This document shows, one piece after another, positions 43,412 to 54,790 of a DNA stretch of 64,000 bases. Every line of letters starts with the position of its first letter. Position 1 is the first letter of the stretch. The notes beneath the pieces are model-generated. The model was not told where the DNA came from. It worked only from the letters and a program-made list of their open reading frames with translations, and searched no databases. The translations under genes were made by a program, and so were the position numbers. Source of the DNA: Bordetella genomosp. 13 (lineage in GTDB: Bacteria > Pseudomonadota > Gammaproteobacteria > Burkholderiales > Burkholderiaceae_B); NCBI RefSeq assembly GCF_007679965.1, contig NZ_VEHL01000008.1:292930-356929 (forward strand), in the 5' to 3' direction.

Positions 43412-44317
43412 ATGCAACGTCTCATGCCCATCCTGGTCGGATTGCTCATCGCTCTGGCCGCCCTGTCTTCCTGCGTCTTCACCGTGCGCGAGCGCGACTA
43501 CGCCCTGGTGTTCTCGCTGGGCGAAGTCCGCAAGATCATCAGCGAGCCCGGCCTGTACTTCAAGCTGCCGCCGCCGTTCCAGAACGTCGTCACCATCGAC
43601 AAGCGCATCCTCACCATCGAGTCCACCGACGCCGAGCGCATCCAGACTTCCGAAAAGAAGAACCTGCTGATCGACTCGTACGTCAAGTGGCGCATCGCCG
43701 ATCCGCGCCTGTACTACGTCACCTTCGGCGGCAACGAACGTGCCGCCCAGGAACGCCTGCAGGCCCAGATCCGCGACGCGCTGAACGCGTCGGTCAACGT
43801 GCGCACCGTCAGCGACGTGGTCTCCACGCAGCGCGACAAGGTCATGGCCGAGATCCTGACCAACGTGGCGCGCCGCGCCCAGCCGCTGGGCGTGGAAGTG
43901 GTCGACGTGCGCCTGCGCCGCATCGAGTTCGCGCCCGAGATTTCCGAGTCGGTGTACCGCCGCATGGAGGCCGAGCGCAACCGCGTGGCCAACGAGCTGC
44001 GTTCCATCGGCGCCGCCGAGAGCGAGAAGATCCGCGCCGAGGCCGACCGCCAGCGCGAGGTCATCGTGGCTCAGGCCTACGCCAAGGCGCAGGCCACCAT
44101 GGGCGAGGGCGACGCGCAGGCCAGCAACATCTACGCGCAGGCCTTCGGCAAGAACCCCGAGTTCTACGACTACTACAAGAGCCTGGAAGCCTACCGCTCG
44201 GCCTTCTCCAAGCCCGGCGACGTGCTGGTGGTGGATCCGAGCTCCGACTTCTTCAACTACTTCAAGAACCCGAACCCGGGTCCGAGGCCGGCGGCGCCCG
44301 AAGCCGCTCGCCAGTAG
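43412..44317 (+). CDS. hflC: FtsH protease modulator HflC
   Basis: 301-aa partner of HflK. An N-terminal membrane helix (MPILVGLLIALAALSSCVF) is followed by the SPFH domain: VRERDYALVFSLGEVRKII, IDSYVKWRIADPRLYY and the Ala/Glu-rich helix near residue 205. It is 16 bp after hflK and is the last gene before the hisZ leader. Confidence 0.95.
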   Translation: MQRLMPILVGLLIALAALSSCVFTVRERDYALVFSLGEVRKIISEPGLYFKLPPPFQNVVTIDKRILTIESTDAERIQTSEKKNLLIDSYVKWRIADPRLYYVTFGGNERAAQERLQAQIRDALNASVNVRTVSDVVSTQRDKVMAEILTNVARRAQPLGVEVVDVRLRRIEFAPEISESVYRRMEAERNRVANELRSIGAAESEKIRAEADRQREVIVAQAYAKAQATMGEGDAQASNIYAQAFGKNPEFYDYYKSLEAYRSAFSKPGDVLVVDPSSDFFNYFKNPNPGPRPAAPEAARQ

Positions 44318-44384
44318 TCCGCGTCGCCAGGCGGGCCGCCCGCGGGCGGTCCGGCCTTGTCACGCACCCGACGGCGCGAGCATG

Positions 44385-44460
44385 TATAATGCCGCGTAAG
44401 CTAGAAAACATTCCGCACACGGCTGAGCGGGGCTTACGCCCCCTCAGCCGTTTTTGTTTT
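44385..44460 (+). promoter_or_regulatory. Promoter and attenuator-like leader of hisZ-purA
   Basis: A perfect TATAAT lies at 44385-44390. Starting at 44419 is a strong intrinsic terminator: ACGGCTGAG (44419-44427) pairs with CTCAGCCGT (44443-44451), with an inner CGGGG/CCCC extension, followed by TTTTGTTTT. Upstream GCGTAAGC (44394-44401) is perfectly complementary to GCTTACGC (44432-44439) in the terminator loop region, which allows an alternative fold. It may be an attenuator, a short RNA gene or simply the hflKC terminator. The -35 region is unclear. Confidence 0.6.
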
Positions 44461-44506
44461 GGCAACGCCCGCGCGCACGTCGCATGGGCGTCATCCGGGT
44501 AATTTC

Positions 44507-45664
44507 ATGGGTAACTGGTTGCTGCCCGAAGGCTTCGCCGACGTCTTGCCGGCCGAAGCCCGGCGCATCGAAGAGTTGCGCCGCGAACTGCTCGATCTGT
44601 ACCGCACGTACGGGTTCGAGCTGGTCGCGCCGCCCCTGGTCGAATACATCGATTCTCTGCTGTCCGCCACGGGCAGCGATCTCACGCTGCAGACCTGTCA
44701 GTTGGTGGACCAGCTGTCCGGCCGCGCGCTGGGCGTGCGCGCCGACATGACCACGCAGGTCACGCGCATCGATGCGCACCTGCTCAATCGCGCCAGCGTC
44801 ACGCGTCTCTGCTATTGCGGCAACGTGCTGCATGCCCGCCCGGCCGACCTGCTGTCCAGCCGCGAGCTGCTGCAGATCGGCGCCGAGATCTACGGCCATG
44901 CCGGCGTCGAGGCCGACCTGGAGATCCTGCGCATGGTGCTGGAGACGCTGGACATCGCCGGCGTGCGCCAGCCCAGGCTCGACCTGTGCCATCCCGGCGT
45001 GCTGCACGCCATCCTCGAATCCGATCCGGCCGCGCGCGCCAACGCCGACGCCATCATCATGCTGCTGCGCGAGAAAGACGGCCCCGGCCTGGCCGAACTC
45101 GCGCAGGGTGGGGCGCCGTTGGCCGGGCAGACGCTGGCCGCGCTGCGCACCCTGACTGAACTCTATGGCGGCCCCGAGGTGCTGGTCCAGGCGCGCGAGC
45201 GCCTGCCGGCCCTGCCCGGCCTGGGCCAGGCGCTGGACGGCCTGCAGACCTTGCTCGACGCCTTGCCCGAGGTCGCCATCAGCATCGACCTGGCCGACGT
45301 GGGCGGCTATGCCTACCACTCGGGCGCCACGTTCGCGGTCTACGCCGAGGGCTGGCACGACGCGCTGGTGCGCGGCGGCCGCTACGACAACGTCAGCCGC
45401 GCGTTCGGCCGGGCCCGCCCGGCCACCGGTTTCAGCCTCGACCTGCGCAAGCTGGCCGCCGGCCTGCCGCCGGCCGAGCGTGCGCAGGCGGTGCGGGCGC
45501 CCTGGAGCCAGGACCCGGCCTTGGCCGCCGCCGTGCGCACCCTGCGCCGCGCCGGCGAGATCGTCGTCCAGGTGCTGCCCGGCCACGAACATGGCCAGGA
45601 CGAATTCGTCTGCGACCGCGAACTGGCGCTGCAGGACGGCGTCTGGACGGTCCGGGCGCTGTGA
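44507..45664 (+). CDS. hisZ: ATP phosphoribosyltransferase regulatory subunit HisZ
   Basis: 385-aa paralogue of histidyl-tRNA synthetase without anticodon domain, needed by the short form of HisG for the first step of histidine synthesis. It starts WLLPEGFADVLPAEARRIEEL and keeps class II features such as RGGRYDNVSRAFGR near the end, but lacks catalytic synthetase residues. I use the ATG at 44507; upstream residues overlap the terminator. purA follows after 94 bp. Confidence 0.93.
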   Translation: MGNWLLPEGFADVLPAEARRIEELRRELLDLYRTYGFELVAPPLVEYIDSLLSATGSDLTLQTCQLVDQLSGRALGVRADMTTQVTRIDAHLLNRASVTRLCYCGNVLHARPADLLSSRELLQIGAEIYGHAGVEADLEILRMVLETLDIAGVRQPRLDLCHPGVLHAILESDPAARANADAIIMLLREKDGPGLAELAQGGAPLAGQTLAALRTLTELYGGPEVLVQARERLPALPGLGQALDGLQTLLDALPEVAISIDLADVGGYAYHSGATFAVYAEGWHDALVRGGRYDNVSRAFGRARPATGFSLDLRKLAAGLPPAERAQAVRAPWSQDPALAAAVRTLRRAGEIVVQVLPGHEHGQDEFVCDRELALQDGVWTVRAL

Positions 45665-45758
45665 CGCTTTTGAAGTAATCACCTAACCCCCGTCCAGCCT
45701 GGGCGGGCCCTTGGGGAGATTTCCGGATTTCCCGAGAAACTCTAGATCTGATTTCACC

Positions 45759-47054
45759 ATGAGCAAGAACGTAGTCGTGATCGGCACCCAATGGGGTGAC
45801 GAAGGCAAGGGCAAGATCGTCGACCTGCTGGCCGAATCCGTGGCCGGCGTCGTCCGTTTCCAGGGCGGCCACAATGCGGGCCATACGCTGTGGATCAACG
45901 GCAAGAAGACCATCCTGCGCCTGATCCCCTCGGGCATCATGCATCCCGGCGTCACCTGCTTCATCGGCAATGGCGTCGTGCTGTCGCCCGAGGCCCTGCT
46001 CAACGAGATCCAGGAACTCGAGGCGGCCGGCCTGGACGTGCGTTCTCGCCTGCAGATCTCCGAGATCTGCCCGCTGATCCTGCCGTACCACGTGGCCGTC
46101 GACAAGGCCCGCGAAGCGCGCAAGGGCGAAGGCAAGATCGGCACTACGGGCCGCGGCATCGGCCCGGCCTATGAAGACAAGGTCGCCCGCCGCGCCATCC
46201 GCGTGCAGGACCTGTTCAATCCCTCGCTGTTCGACGAGAAGCTGGCCGAGCTGCTGGATTACCACAACTTCGTGCTGACCCAATACCTGGGCGCCGAAGC
46301 CGTGTCGGCCAATGAAGTGCGCGACCAGGCCATGGCCCTGGCGCCCGCCATCGCTCCCATGGTCAAGGACGTCTCCAGCAACCTGTACGCGCTGCAGCAG
46401 GAAGGCAAGAGCCTGCTGTTCGAAGGCGCGCAGGGCGCGCTGCTGGACGTCGACCACGGCACCTACCCGTTCGTCACCAGCAGCAACTGCCTGGCGGGCG
46501 CGGCCTCGGCCGGCGCCGGCGTCGGTCCGCAGCAACTGCACTATGTGCTGGGCATCACCAAGGCCTACACCACGCGCGTCGGCTCGGGCCCGTTCCCGAC
46601 CGAACTGGTCGACGAGATCGGCACCCGCCTGGCCACCATCGGCAAGGAATTCGGCTCGGTCACCGGCCGCCCGCGCCGCTGCGGCTGGTTCGACGGCGCC
46701 GCGCTCAAGCGTTCGGTGCGCCTGAACGGCATCTCGGGCCTGTGCATCACCAAGCTCGACGTGCTGGACGGCCTGGAAACCATCCAGCTGGGCGTCGGCT
46801 ACCGCGTCAACGGCGAGTTTCGCGACGTGCTGCCGTACGGCGCCCACGCCGTGGCGCAGGCGCAGCCCGTGTTCGAGGAGCTGCCCGGCTGGAGCGAATC
46901 CACCGTCGGCATCACCGAATACGCCAAGCTGCCCGCCAACGCCCGCCGCTACCTCGAGCGCGTGGCCGAAGTCTGCGGCGTGCCCATCGACCTGGTGTCC
47001 ACCGGCCCCGACCGCAACGAAACCATCGTCCTGCGTCATCCCCTGAAGGGCTGA
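45759..47054 (+). CDS. purA: Adenylosuccinate synthetase
   Basis: Makes adenylosuccinate from IMP, aspartate and GTP in AMP synthesis. 431 aa. N-terminal GTQWGDEGKGKIVDLLAE with the catalytic Asp, GGHNAGHTLW, and EGAQGALLDVDHGTYPFVTSSN are all present. Full length for the family. Confidence 0.97.
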   Translation: MSKNVVVIGTQWGDEGKGKIVDLLAESVAGVVRFQGGHNAGHTLWINGKKTILRLIPSGIMHPGVTCFIGNGVVLSPEALLNEIQELEAAGLDVRSRLQISEICPLILPYHVAVDKAREARKGEGKIGTTGRGIGPAYEDKVARRAIRVQDLFNPSLFDEKLAELLDYHNFVLTQYLGAEAVSANEVRDQAMALAPAIAPMVKDVSSNLYALQQEGKSLLFEGAQGALLDVDHGTYPFVTSSNCLAGAASAGAGVGPQQLHYVLGITKAYTTRVGSGPFPTELVDEIGTRLATIGKEFGSVTGRPRRCGWFDGAALKRSVRLNGISGLCITKLDVLDGLETIQLGVGYRVNGEFRDVLPYGAHAVAQAQPVFEELPGWSESTVGITEYAKLPANARRYLERVAEVCGVPIDLVSTGPDRNETIVLRHPLKG

Positions 47055-47064
47055 GGAGACCGTC

Positions 47065-47601
47065 ATGCAGCCAGCCAGCACCGACCGCGACCTGTGGGTG
47101 TCGTGGGACCAATACCACCGGCTGACCGAGCGCCTGGCATTGCAGGTGTACGAATCCGGCTGGCAGTTCGACCTGATCCTGTGCCTGGCGCGCGGCGGCG
47201 TACGGGTGGGCGACGTGATGTCGCGCATCTTCGACGTGCCGCTGGGCATCCTGGCCACCAGCAGCTATCGCGAGGCGGCCGGCACCAAGCAGGGCGACCT
47301 GGACATCGCCCAGTTCATCACCATCACCCGCGGCTCTCCGCAGGGCAAGGTGCTGCTGGTCGATGACATGGTCGATACGGGACTGACGTTCAACCGGGTG
47401 TGCGAGCACCTGAAGACGCAGTTCCCGGCCATCACCGAACTGCGCAGCGCCGTGCTGTGGTGGAAGGGCCATTCCAAGGCCACGCCCGACTATTTCGTCG
47501 ACAAGCTGCCCACCAATCCGTGGATCCACCAGCCGTTCGAAGACTACGACAGCCTGCGGCCGCACCAGCTCGAAGCCTGGATCCGCAAGGGCTCGGCGTA
47601 G
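47065..47601 (+). CDS. Purine-type phosphoribosyltransferase
   Basis: 178-aa phosphoribosyltransferase. The PRPP-binding motif is VLLVDDMVDTGLTF near residue 98, with LILCLARGGVRVGDVM upstream, as in the Gpt-like or hypoxanthine/xanthine group. It follows purA by 10 bp, suggesting purine salvage coupled to AMP synthesis. Exact base specificity is not readable. Confidence 0.88.
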   Translation: MQPASTDRDLWVSWDQYHRLTERLALQVYESGWQFDLILCLARGGVRVGDVMSRIFDVPLGILATSSYREAAGTKQGDLDIAQFITITRGSPQGKVLLVDDMVDTGLTFNRVCEHLKTQFPAITELRSAVLWWKGHSKATPDYFVDKLPTNPWIHQPFEDYDSLRPHQLEAWIRKGSA

Positions 47602-47682
47602 CATAAGCGCCTCGGCGCGGACGGATTGATCGCGAAATACTGGCAATCCGACCGCGTTCCGTGTTAAATTCTCGGGTTACCA

Positions 47683-47735
47683 CCGATCCGATATCGGTAA
47701 TTTTGCCGCGGATCGGGATTTTCGCCTTTTTTTTG
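47683..47735 (+). terminator. Terminator-like hairpin upstream of rpsU
   Basis: CCGATCCG (47683-47690) pairs with CGGATCGG (47709-47716) enclosing a smaller CGG/CCG pair, and a run of eight T lies at 47727-47734. It ends the purA-phosphoribosyltransferase unit or works as a leader terminator for rpsU, since a TAAATT box (47665-47670) lies directly upstream. Confidence 0.6.
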
Positions 47736-47887
47736 TGGCTGCGGCGGTGCGGCAATTGCCGCCGACGTCCCCAGCCCAGGCAACATGATTGGGTCATCAC
47801 ACAGTGCACCTTCGGGTGTGCGCGATGGGCCAGCCATTTCGCCGGGGCATGAACTTTTACCCTTTAAACAGCAGGCCAACCACCTCT

Positions 47888-48100
47888 ATGCCTATCGTTC
47901 GACTGAAGGAAAACGAACCGTTCGAAGCCGCTCTGCGTCGCTTCAAGCGCACCATCGAAAAGACCGGACTGCTCACCGAGCTGCGCGCGCGCGAGTTCTA
48001 CGAGAAGCCCACGGCCGAGCGCAAGCGCAAGCATGCCGCCGCCGTCAAGCGCCACTACAAGCGGATTCGTAGCCAGCAACTGCCCCCGCGCCTGTACTGA
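47888..48100 (+). CDS. rpsU: 30S ribosomal protein bS21
   Basis: 70-aa small-subunit protein beginning MPIVRLKENEPFEAALRRFK, with the basic tail RKRKHAAAVKRHYKRI. First gene of the macromolecular-synthesis set rpsU-dnaG-rpoD. The ATG at 47888 gives the standard length; longer in-frame starts are not supported. Confidence 0.97.
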   Translation: MPIVRLKENEPFEAALRRFKRTIEKTGLLTELRAREFYEKPTAERKRKHAAAVKRHYKRIRSQQLPPRLY

Positions 48101-48143
48101 TCCTCCTCGCAGGATCGCAGGCTCGTCCTGATTCCAGAATGGT

Positions 48144-50279
48144 TTGATCCCAGACTCGTTCATTCAGGATCTGCTCGCCCGGGTCGATGTCGCAGACATC
48201 GTCGGGCGCTACGTGCAGTTGCGCAAGGGTGGGGCCAACCTGCTTGGCCTGTGCCCCTTCCACAACGAAAAAAGTCCTTCTTTCACCGTCAGCCCGACGA
48301 AGCAGTTCTATCACTGCTTCGGCTGCGGTGCCCATGGCAGCGCCATCACGTTCCTGATGGAACATACGGGCGCCAGCTTCCCCGAAGCCGTGCGCTCGCT
48401 CGCCGGCTCGGTGGGCATGACGGTTCCCGAAGAGCCTCGCAGTCCTCGCCAGCAGGCCGAATCGGCTCGCCGCAAGGCGGAAGAGTCACGCCATACGCAG
48501 GTGCTGGATGCCGCGCAGGCGCACTACCTGCGCCTGCTGCGCGCTTCTCCGCAAGCCATCGCCTATCTCAAGGAGCGCGGCCTCACGGGCCAGATCGCCG
48601 CCCATTTCGGGCTGGGCTGGTCGGGCACCGACCGCCACGGGCTGTCCAAGGTCTTCGACAACTACGATGATCCCACGCTGGTCGAGGCGGGGCTGGTCAT
48701 CGAGTCCGAGGACGGCCGCCGCTACGACCGCTTCCGCGAGCGGGTCATGTTCCCGATCCGCAATGCGCGCGGCACCCTGGTGGGGTTCGGCGGCCGCGTC
48801 ATCGGCAAGGGGGAGCCCAAGTACCTGAATTCTCCCGAGACGCCGGTCTTCTCCAAGGGACAGGAACTCTACGGCATGTGGGAGGCGCGCCAGGCCATCC
48901 GCCAGGAAGGCGTGGTGATCGTGGTCGAGGGCTACATGGACGTGGTCGGACTGGCGCAACTGGGCATCGCCAATGCCGTGGCCACGCTGGGCACAGCCAC
49001 CACGCCCGACCACGTGAAGAAGCTGCTGCGCGCCAGCGACAAGGTCGTCTTCAGCTTCGACGGCGACAAGGCCGGGCGGCGGGCCGCCTGGCGGGCGCTG
49101 CAGGCGTGCCTGCCGGTACTGCGCGACGACATCAGCATCCGTTTCCTCTTCCTGCCCGACGATCACGATCCGGACTCTTACGTGCGGGAATTCGGCGGCG
49201 AGGGGTTCCGCGCCAGCCTGGGCGAAGCGTCGGCGCTATCGCGCTTCCTGCTGGACGAACTGGCGTCGCGCCACAACATGGAAGAGGCCGAAGGGCGGGC
49301 CAGCTGCCTGCACGAGGCCGGTCCCTTGCTGGCGAGCATCCCGGAATGCGCGCTGCGCCTGCAGATCGAGCGCGAGCTGGCGCGCCAGGTCATGCTCACG
49401 CCCGAAGAAATGGCGCAGGTGCTGGCTCGGCAGCAGGCCACGCGCGGGCCGCTGCCTGGCAGCGCCGCGGGCGCAGGTGCCGCGAAGGCGCCCGCGCCGC
49501 CCACGTCTTCTCCCGCACGGCGTTCCGGGGGCGAGCCGGCGGCGGCGGCATCCGATTCCGACGGCCCGCCGGCCTGGGACCACGACGGCCACTTCGAGCC
49601 CGACGGCTATGTGCCGGACTATGGCGATGCCGAGCCCTACGCGGACGTCGAGCCTTATGGCGGCGATGCGGGCCAGGGCGGCCGGCAGGGTGGTCAGGCA
49701 GGCGGCCAGGGCGCCCCTGGCGCCTGGCGAGGGGGCGGCGGCAAGCGGGACTGGAAGAAGGGCGACTGGAAGGGCAAGGGCGACTGGAAGGGCAAGGGCA
49801 AGGGCGACTGGAAGGGGCGCCGTGACCAGGAGCAGGGCTACGAAGGGCCCCGCACCATGCCGTCCCTGCCGCGCCGTCTGCTGTGCCTGCTGCTGGCCCA
49901 TCCGGAACTGGTGGACAGCATGGGCGACCAGCAGCTTGAAGTCATCGACCATGCCCCCCATCTAGGCCTGGTGCGGGACCTGATCGTGCTGGCGCAGACC
50001 AGTGGCGCCCGGCACCTGGGCGCCTTGCTGGAGGCCGCGGAGGACGACTCCGACCTGTACGTGGCGCTGAAGGGGCTGCGCGCCGAACTGCTGGCGCAGG
50101 AAGACCTGCCCGACCCGCAGGCCGAATGGAACGACGCGCTGCAGCGCATCGAATATGCGGCGATCAAGGCCGAGATCGACGCCCTGGCTCGGCAGGGGCT
50201 GGGTTCGGACGAGGCGCGGTTGCGCTACCAGGAACTGTCGGCGCGTTTGCTTGTCTTAAAAAATGCGGGATCGTCCTAA
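48144..50279 (+). CDS. dnaG: DNA primase DnaG, with a repeat-rich linker
   Basis: Primase that makes RNA primers at the replication fork. 711 aa, longer than the usual 580-660. The CHC2 zinc finger is near residues 35-62 (CPFHNEKSPSFTV, FYHCFGCGAHG). The TOPRIM core has VVEGYMDVVGLAQLG and FSFDGDKAGRRAAW. The C-terminal helicase-binding domain is after residue 575. Between them lies an extended linker (about residues 440-570) with acidic and Gly-rich stretches and several copies of GDWKGKG. Start is a TTG at 48144; the nearby ATG at 48139 is out of frame and stops at once. Confidence 0.95.
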   Translation: MIPDSFIQDLLARVDVADIVGRYVQLRKGGANLLGLCPFHNEKSPSFTVSPTKQFYHCFGCGAHGSAITFLMEHTGASFPEAVRSLAGSVGMTVPEEPRSPRQQAESARRKAEESRHTQVLDAAQAHYLRLLRASPQAIAYLKERGLTGQIAAHFGLGWSGTDRHGLSKVFDNYDDPTLVEAGLVIESEDGRRYDRFRERVMFPIRNARGTLVGFGGRVIGKGEPKYLNSPETPVFSKGQELYGMWEARQAIRQEGVVIVVEGYMDVVGLAQLGIANAVATLGTATTPDHVKKLLRASDKVVFSFDGDKAGRRAAWRALQACLPVLRDDISIRFLFLPDDHDPDSYVREFGGEGFRASLGEASALSRFLLDELASRHNMEEAEGRASCLHEAGPLLASIPECALRLQIERELARQVMLTPEEMAQVLARQQATRGPLPGSAAGAGAAKAPAPPTSSPARRSGGEPAAAASDSDGPPAWDHDGHFEPDGYVPDYGDAEPYADVEPYGGDAGQGGRQGGQAGGQGAPGAWRGGGGKRDWKKGDWKGKGDWKGKGKGDWKGRRDQEQGYEGPRTMPSLPRRLLCLLLAHPELVDSMGDQQLEVIDHAPHLGLVRDLIVLAQTSGARHLGALLEAAEDDSDLYVALKGLRAELLAQEDLPDPQAEWNDALQRIEYAAIKAEIDALARQGLGSDEARLRYQELSARLLVLKNAGSS

Positions 50280-51325
50280 TTGCGGTAATATTTAGGGTTT
50301 TCGTTCATGGCCATTTGTAAAACGGGCCGATGGGCGCGGCGCCCGCTGAAAAAGCGGGGCGGAAAGTTGGGCGGTATGGCAGTTGCAGGAGCGGGCTGAA
50401 AAGCGGCGGGCTGAAAAGCGGCGGGCTGAAAAGCGGCAGGCTGAAAAAAGCCAGATATGCCAGATGCGCAACGGCGGCGGCAGGGCAGCGCTCGGTTGTG
50501 TCTTGAGGTTGTGCCATCACCATGCAAGCATCGGCCGGTCCGATGGGCAATACGCCAGGTGGTACAACCCAAGGGCACGAACAGGGCTGCCAGCAGTCCG
50601 GGTTGGCAGGTCGGTCACGCACGCGTCGCTTGGCGGTGTGCGGAACGGGCGGCCCTCCGGCGAGCCCCATGCGCCCGGTTTGTCGGCCTGCACGCGCAAG
50701 AACCCGAACGAAAGCCGTGGCAAGGCAGGCAGGGCGCCCGGCCTGGCAGCAATGCCGGGTGGGCTCGCAGGATTTTTTAGGCGCAAGCATGCATGCCAGC
50801 TTGCGCCGCATCGCCAAGCTACCGGTCATGACCGGGAAGTTCGGATTTTGTTGCCGGTGGTTGCTTTCGGTTGCCCGATGCCGAAGATGGCTCGCGGAGT
50901 ATTCCGCTTGAGCACGCATCCGGTACGTATTACCAGGTTTGACAGTATTTGCAGTATAGCCAGACGGCAGGTCAGGCGGTTCGATCCGCTCCGGCTGCCG
51001 GCGGCGAGGCAGGAAGTTGTATTGCGTCGAACAGCGATCCGCGGAAATCCCGGCAAGCTGGCCAGCCTGTAACAGGCACGACAACTTCCCCCGCTGCCCG
51101 GTCGGACGCATCGAACGGAAACGCGATGCCTCATGTCCTTGTGCCCCCGAGCGGGCCAGAAAGGACAGGGCTGGGCTCCTCGGAGCCGTTCCGCGCCCAA
51201 CGCGGACGCGCGATTCCAGCGGACGCTGCCGGTTTTACCCGTGTTCGGACATTTCGCAATCGCGCGAGCCGTGCACGGTGACTCAGCCTCCCAACATATG
51301 GGTTGCGATGACGACGGAAGCGATT
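50280..51325. other. Long region between dnaG and rpoD without a convincing gene
   Basis: Over 1 kb between two genes that are usually close. It holds a 15-bp tandem repeat (50391-50450), an unassigned hairpin with 9-bp arms (50780-50788 with 50799-50807), a TTGACA box at 50939-50944 that could be part of the rpoD promoter, and a GGCTC/GAGCC hairpin at 51174-51187. Open frames crossing it have no recognisable domain and unusual residue composition. An sRNA or a decayed gene is possible; nothing firm is visible. Confidence 0.5.
50391..50450. repeat. Four-copy 15-bp tandem repeat after dnaG
   Basis: Unit GCGGGCTGAAAAGCG repeats with exact 15-bp period at 50391, 50406 and 50421, and a fourth diverged copy starts at 50436. 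A looser relative, GCCCGCTGAAAAAGCGG, is at 50341-50357. Because the period is a multiple of three, one frame reads as repeated AEKRR and the opposite strand as repeated FSPPL. Confidence 0.85.
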
Positions 51326-53587
<2,262 letters not shown>

Positions 53588-53591
53588 TGCC

Positions 53592-53627
53592 GGCCCGGCC
53601 GCGTTGACGCGCGGCCGGCCTCCCTTT
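53592..53627 (+). terminator. rpoD terminator
   Basis: A GC-rich stem, GGCCCGGCCGCG (53592-53603) against CGCGGCCGGCC (53610-53620), is followed by TCCCTTTT. It abuts the tRNA at 53630, so that tRNA may be made by readthrough and processing. Confidence 0.65.
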
Positions 53628-53629
53628 TC

Positions 53630-53708
<79 letters not shown>

Positions 53709-53733
53709 AAGACATCCCGCGCAATCGGGAACG

Positions 53734-53770
53734 AAGACAGCCGCCAGCAATGGCGGCTGTCTTGCTTTTT
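53734..53770 (+). terminator. Intrinsic terminator after the tRNA
   Basis: Thirteen-base arms (53734-53746 and 53751-53763) pair perfectly around a GCAA loop, followed by GCTTTTT. It is the best intrinsic terminator in the window and ends the rpoD-tRNA unit. Confidence 0.9.
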
Positions 53771-53833
53771 GCGCGCCCGGACCCGCGCCGGCCAATCTTC
53801 TACAATGCCCGGTTGTTTTGGAGAGAGACCGCC

Positions 53834-54790
53834 ATGTTCAAGCACCTCATCGCCGGCGCCGCGCTGGCCGCGGCCAGTTTCGCCGCGCACGCCGAGTATC
53901 CCGACCACGCCATCCGCCTGATCGTGCCGTTTCCGCCCGGACAGGCCACGGACATCTTCGCGCGGGCCCTGGCCGAGAAGCTGGGAAGTGACCTGAAGCA
54001 GGCGGTCTTCATCGACAACCGCGCCGGCGCGGGCAGCAACATCGGCATGACGCAGGCCGCACGCGCGCCCGCCGACGGCTACACGCTGGTGGTCGCGGGC
54101 AGCGCCGCGGCGGTCAACCAGACGCTGTACAAGAAACTGGAATACAGCCTGTCCGATGATTTCGCGCCGGTCTCGGGCATGTTCTCGGTGCCGCTGATGT
54201 TCCTGGCCAATCCCAAGGCGGGCATCAAGACGATGGGCGAACTGGTCAACACGGCCCGAGCGCAGCCTGGCGAACTGGCCTACGCCAGCGCGGGCATCGG
54301 CGGCACGCAGCACCTGTCGGCCGAGATGTTCAAGGCCGCCGCCAAGCTGGACATCCGCCACATTCCCTACAAGGGCAGCGGCCCGGCGCAGGCGGATTTT
54401 CTGGGCAACCAGGTGCCGCTGATGGTCGACTCCGTCACCGCCGGCATGCCGCACGTGCAAAGCGGCAAGGCGATCGCGCTTGCCGTGACGACGGCCGAAC
54501 GCCTGCCGCAGATGCCGGAGGTGCCGACCGTGGCGGAATCGGGCTACCCGGGGTTCGAGGCCATCGGCTGGGCTGCGGTGCTCGCGCCGCAAGGCACCCC
54601 CGAACCCATCGTCACACTGCTGAACGAGCGCATCGGCGCGATCCTGGGCACGCCCGAGATGCAGGCCTACCTGCGCGAGCGCGGCGCCGAGCCGATGGTC
54701 ATGACGCCCGCGGCTACGGGTGCGTTCATTCAAAAGGAAGTGGAGAAATGGGGCGCCGCGGTGAAGGCATCGGGCGCCGAGGTCGACTGA
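53834..54790 (+). CDS. Bug/TTT-family periplasmic solute receptor
   Basis: 318-aa receptor, second in the window. Signal peptide MFKHLIAGAALAAASFAAHA; mature start EYPDHAIRLIVPFPPGQATDIFARAL. Other hallmarks are VIDNRAGAGSNIG-like FIDNRAGAGSNIGMTQAA and HIPYKGSGPAQADFLGNQVP. It is a single gene without transporter partners, flanked by a terminator and a gap. Ligand unknown. Confidence 0.9.
   Translation: MFKHLIAGAALAAASFAAHAEYPDHAIRLIVPFPPGQATDIFARALAEKLGSDLKQAVFIDNRAGAGSNIGMTQAARAPADGYTLVVAGSAAAVNQTLYKKLEYSLSDDFAPVSGMFSVPLMFLANPKAGIKTMGELVNTARAQPGELAYASAGIGGTQHLSAEMFKAAAKLDIRHIPYKGSGPAQADFLGNQVPLMVDSVTAGMPHVQSGKAIALAVTTAERLPQMPEVPTVAESGYPGFEAIGWAAVLAPQGTPEPIVTLLNERIGAILGTPEMQAYLRERGAEPMVMTPAATGAFIQKEVEKWGAAVKASGAEVD

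Noticed and set aside
50780..50807. 9-bp hairpin as a terminator
   Set aside because: The T-run is before the stem on the plus strand, and on the minus strand the hairpin is followed by A, not T, so it is not an intrinsic terminator in either direction.
50383..51072. 229-codon plus-strand frame in the dnaG-rpoD gap
   Set aside because: It begins in the tandem repeat, is very Arg-rich, shows no domain and has no convincing Shine-Dalgarno. Kept as non-coding pending RNA or conservation data.
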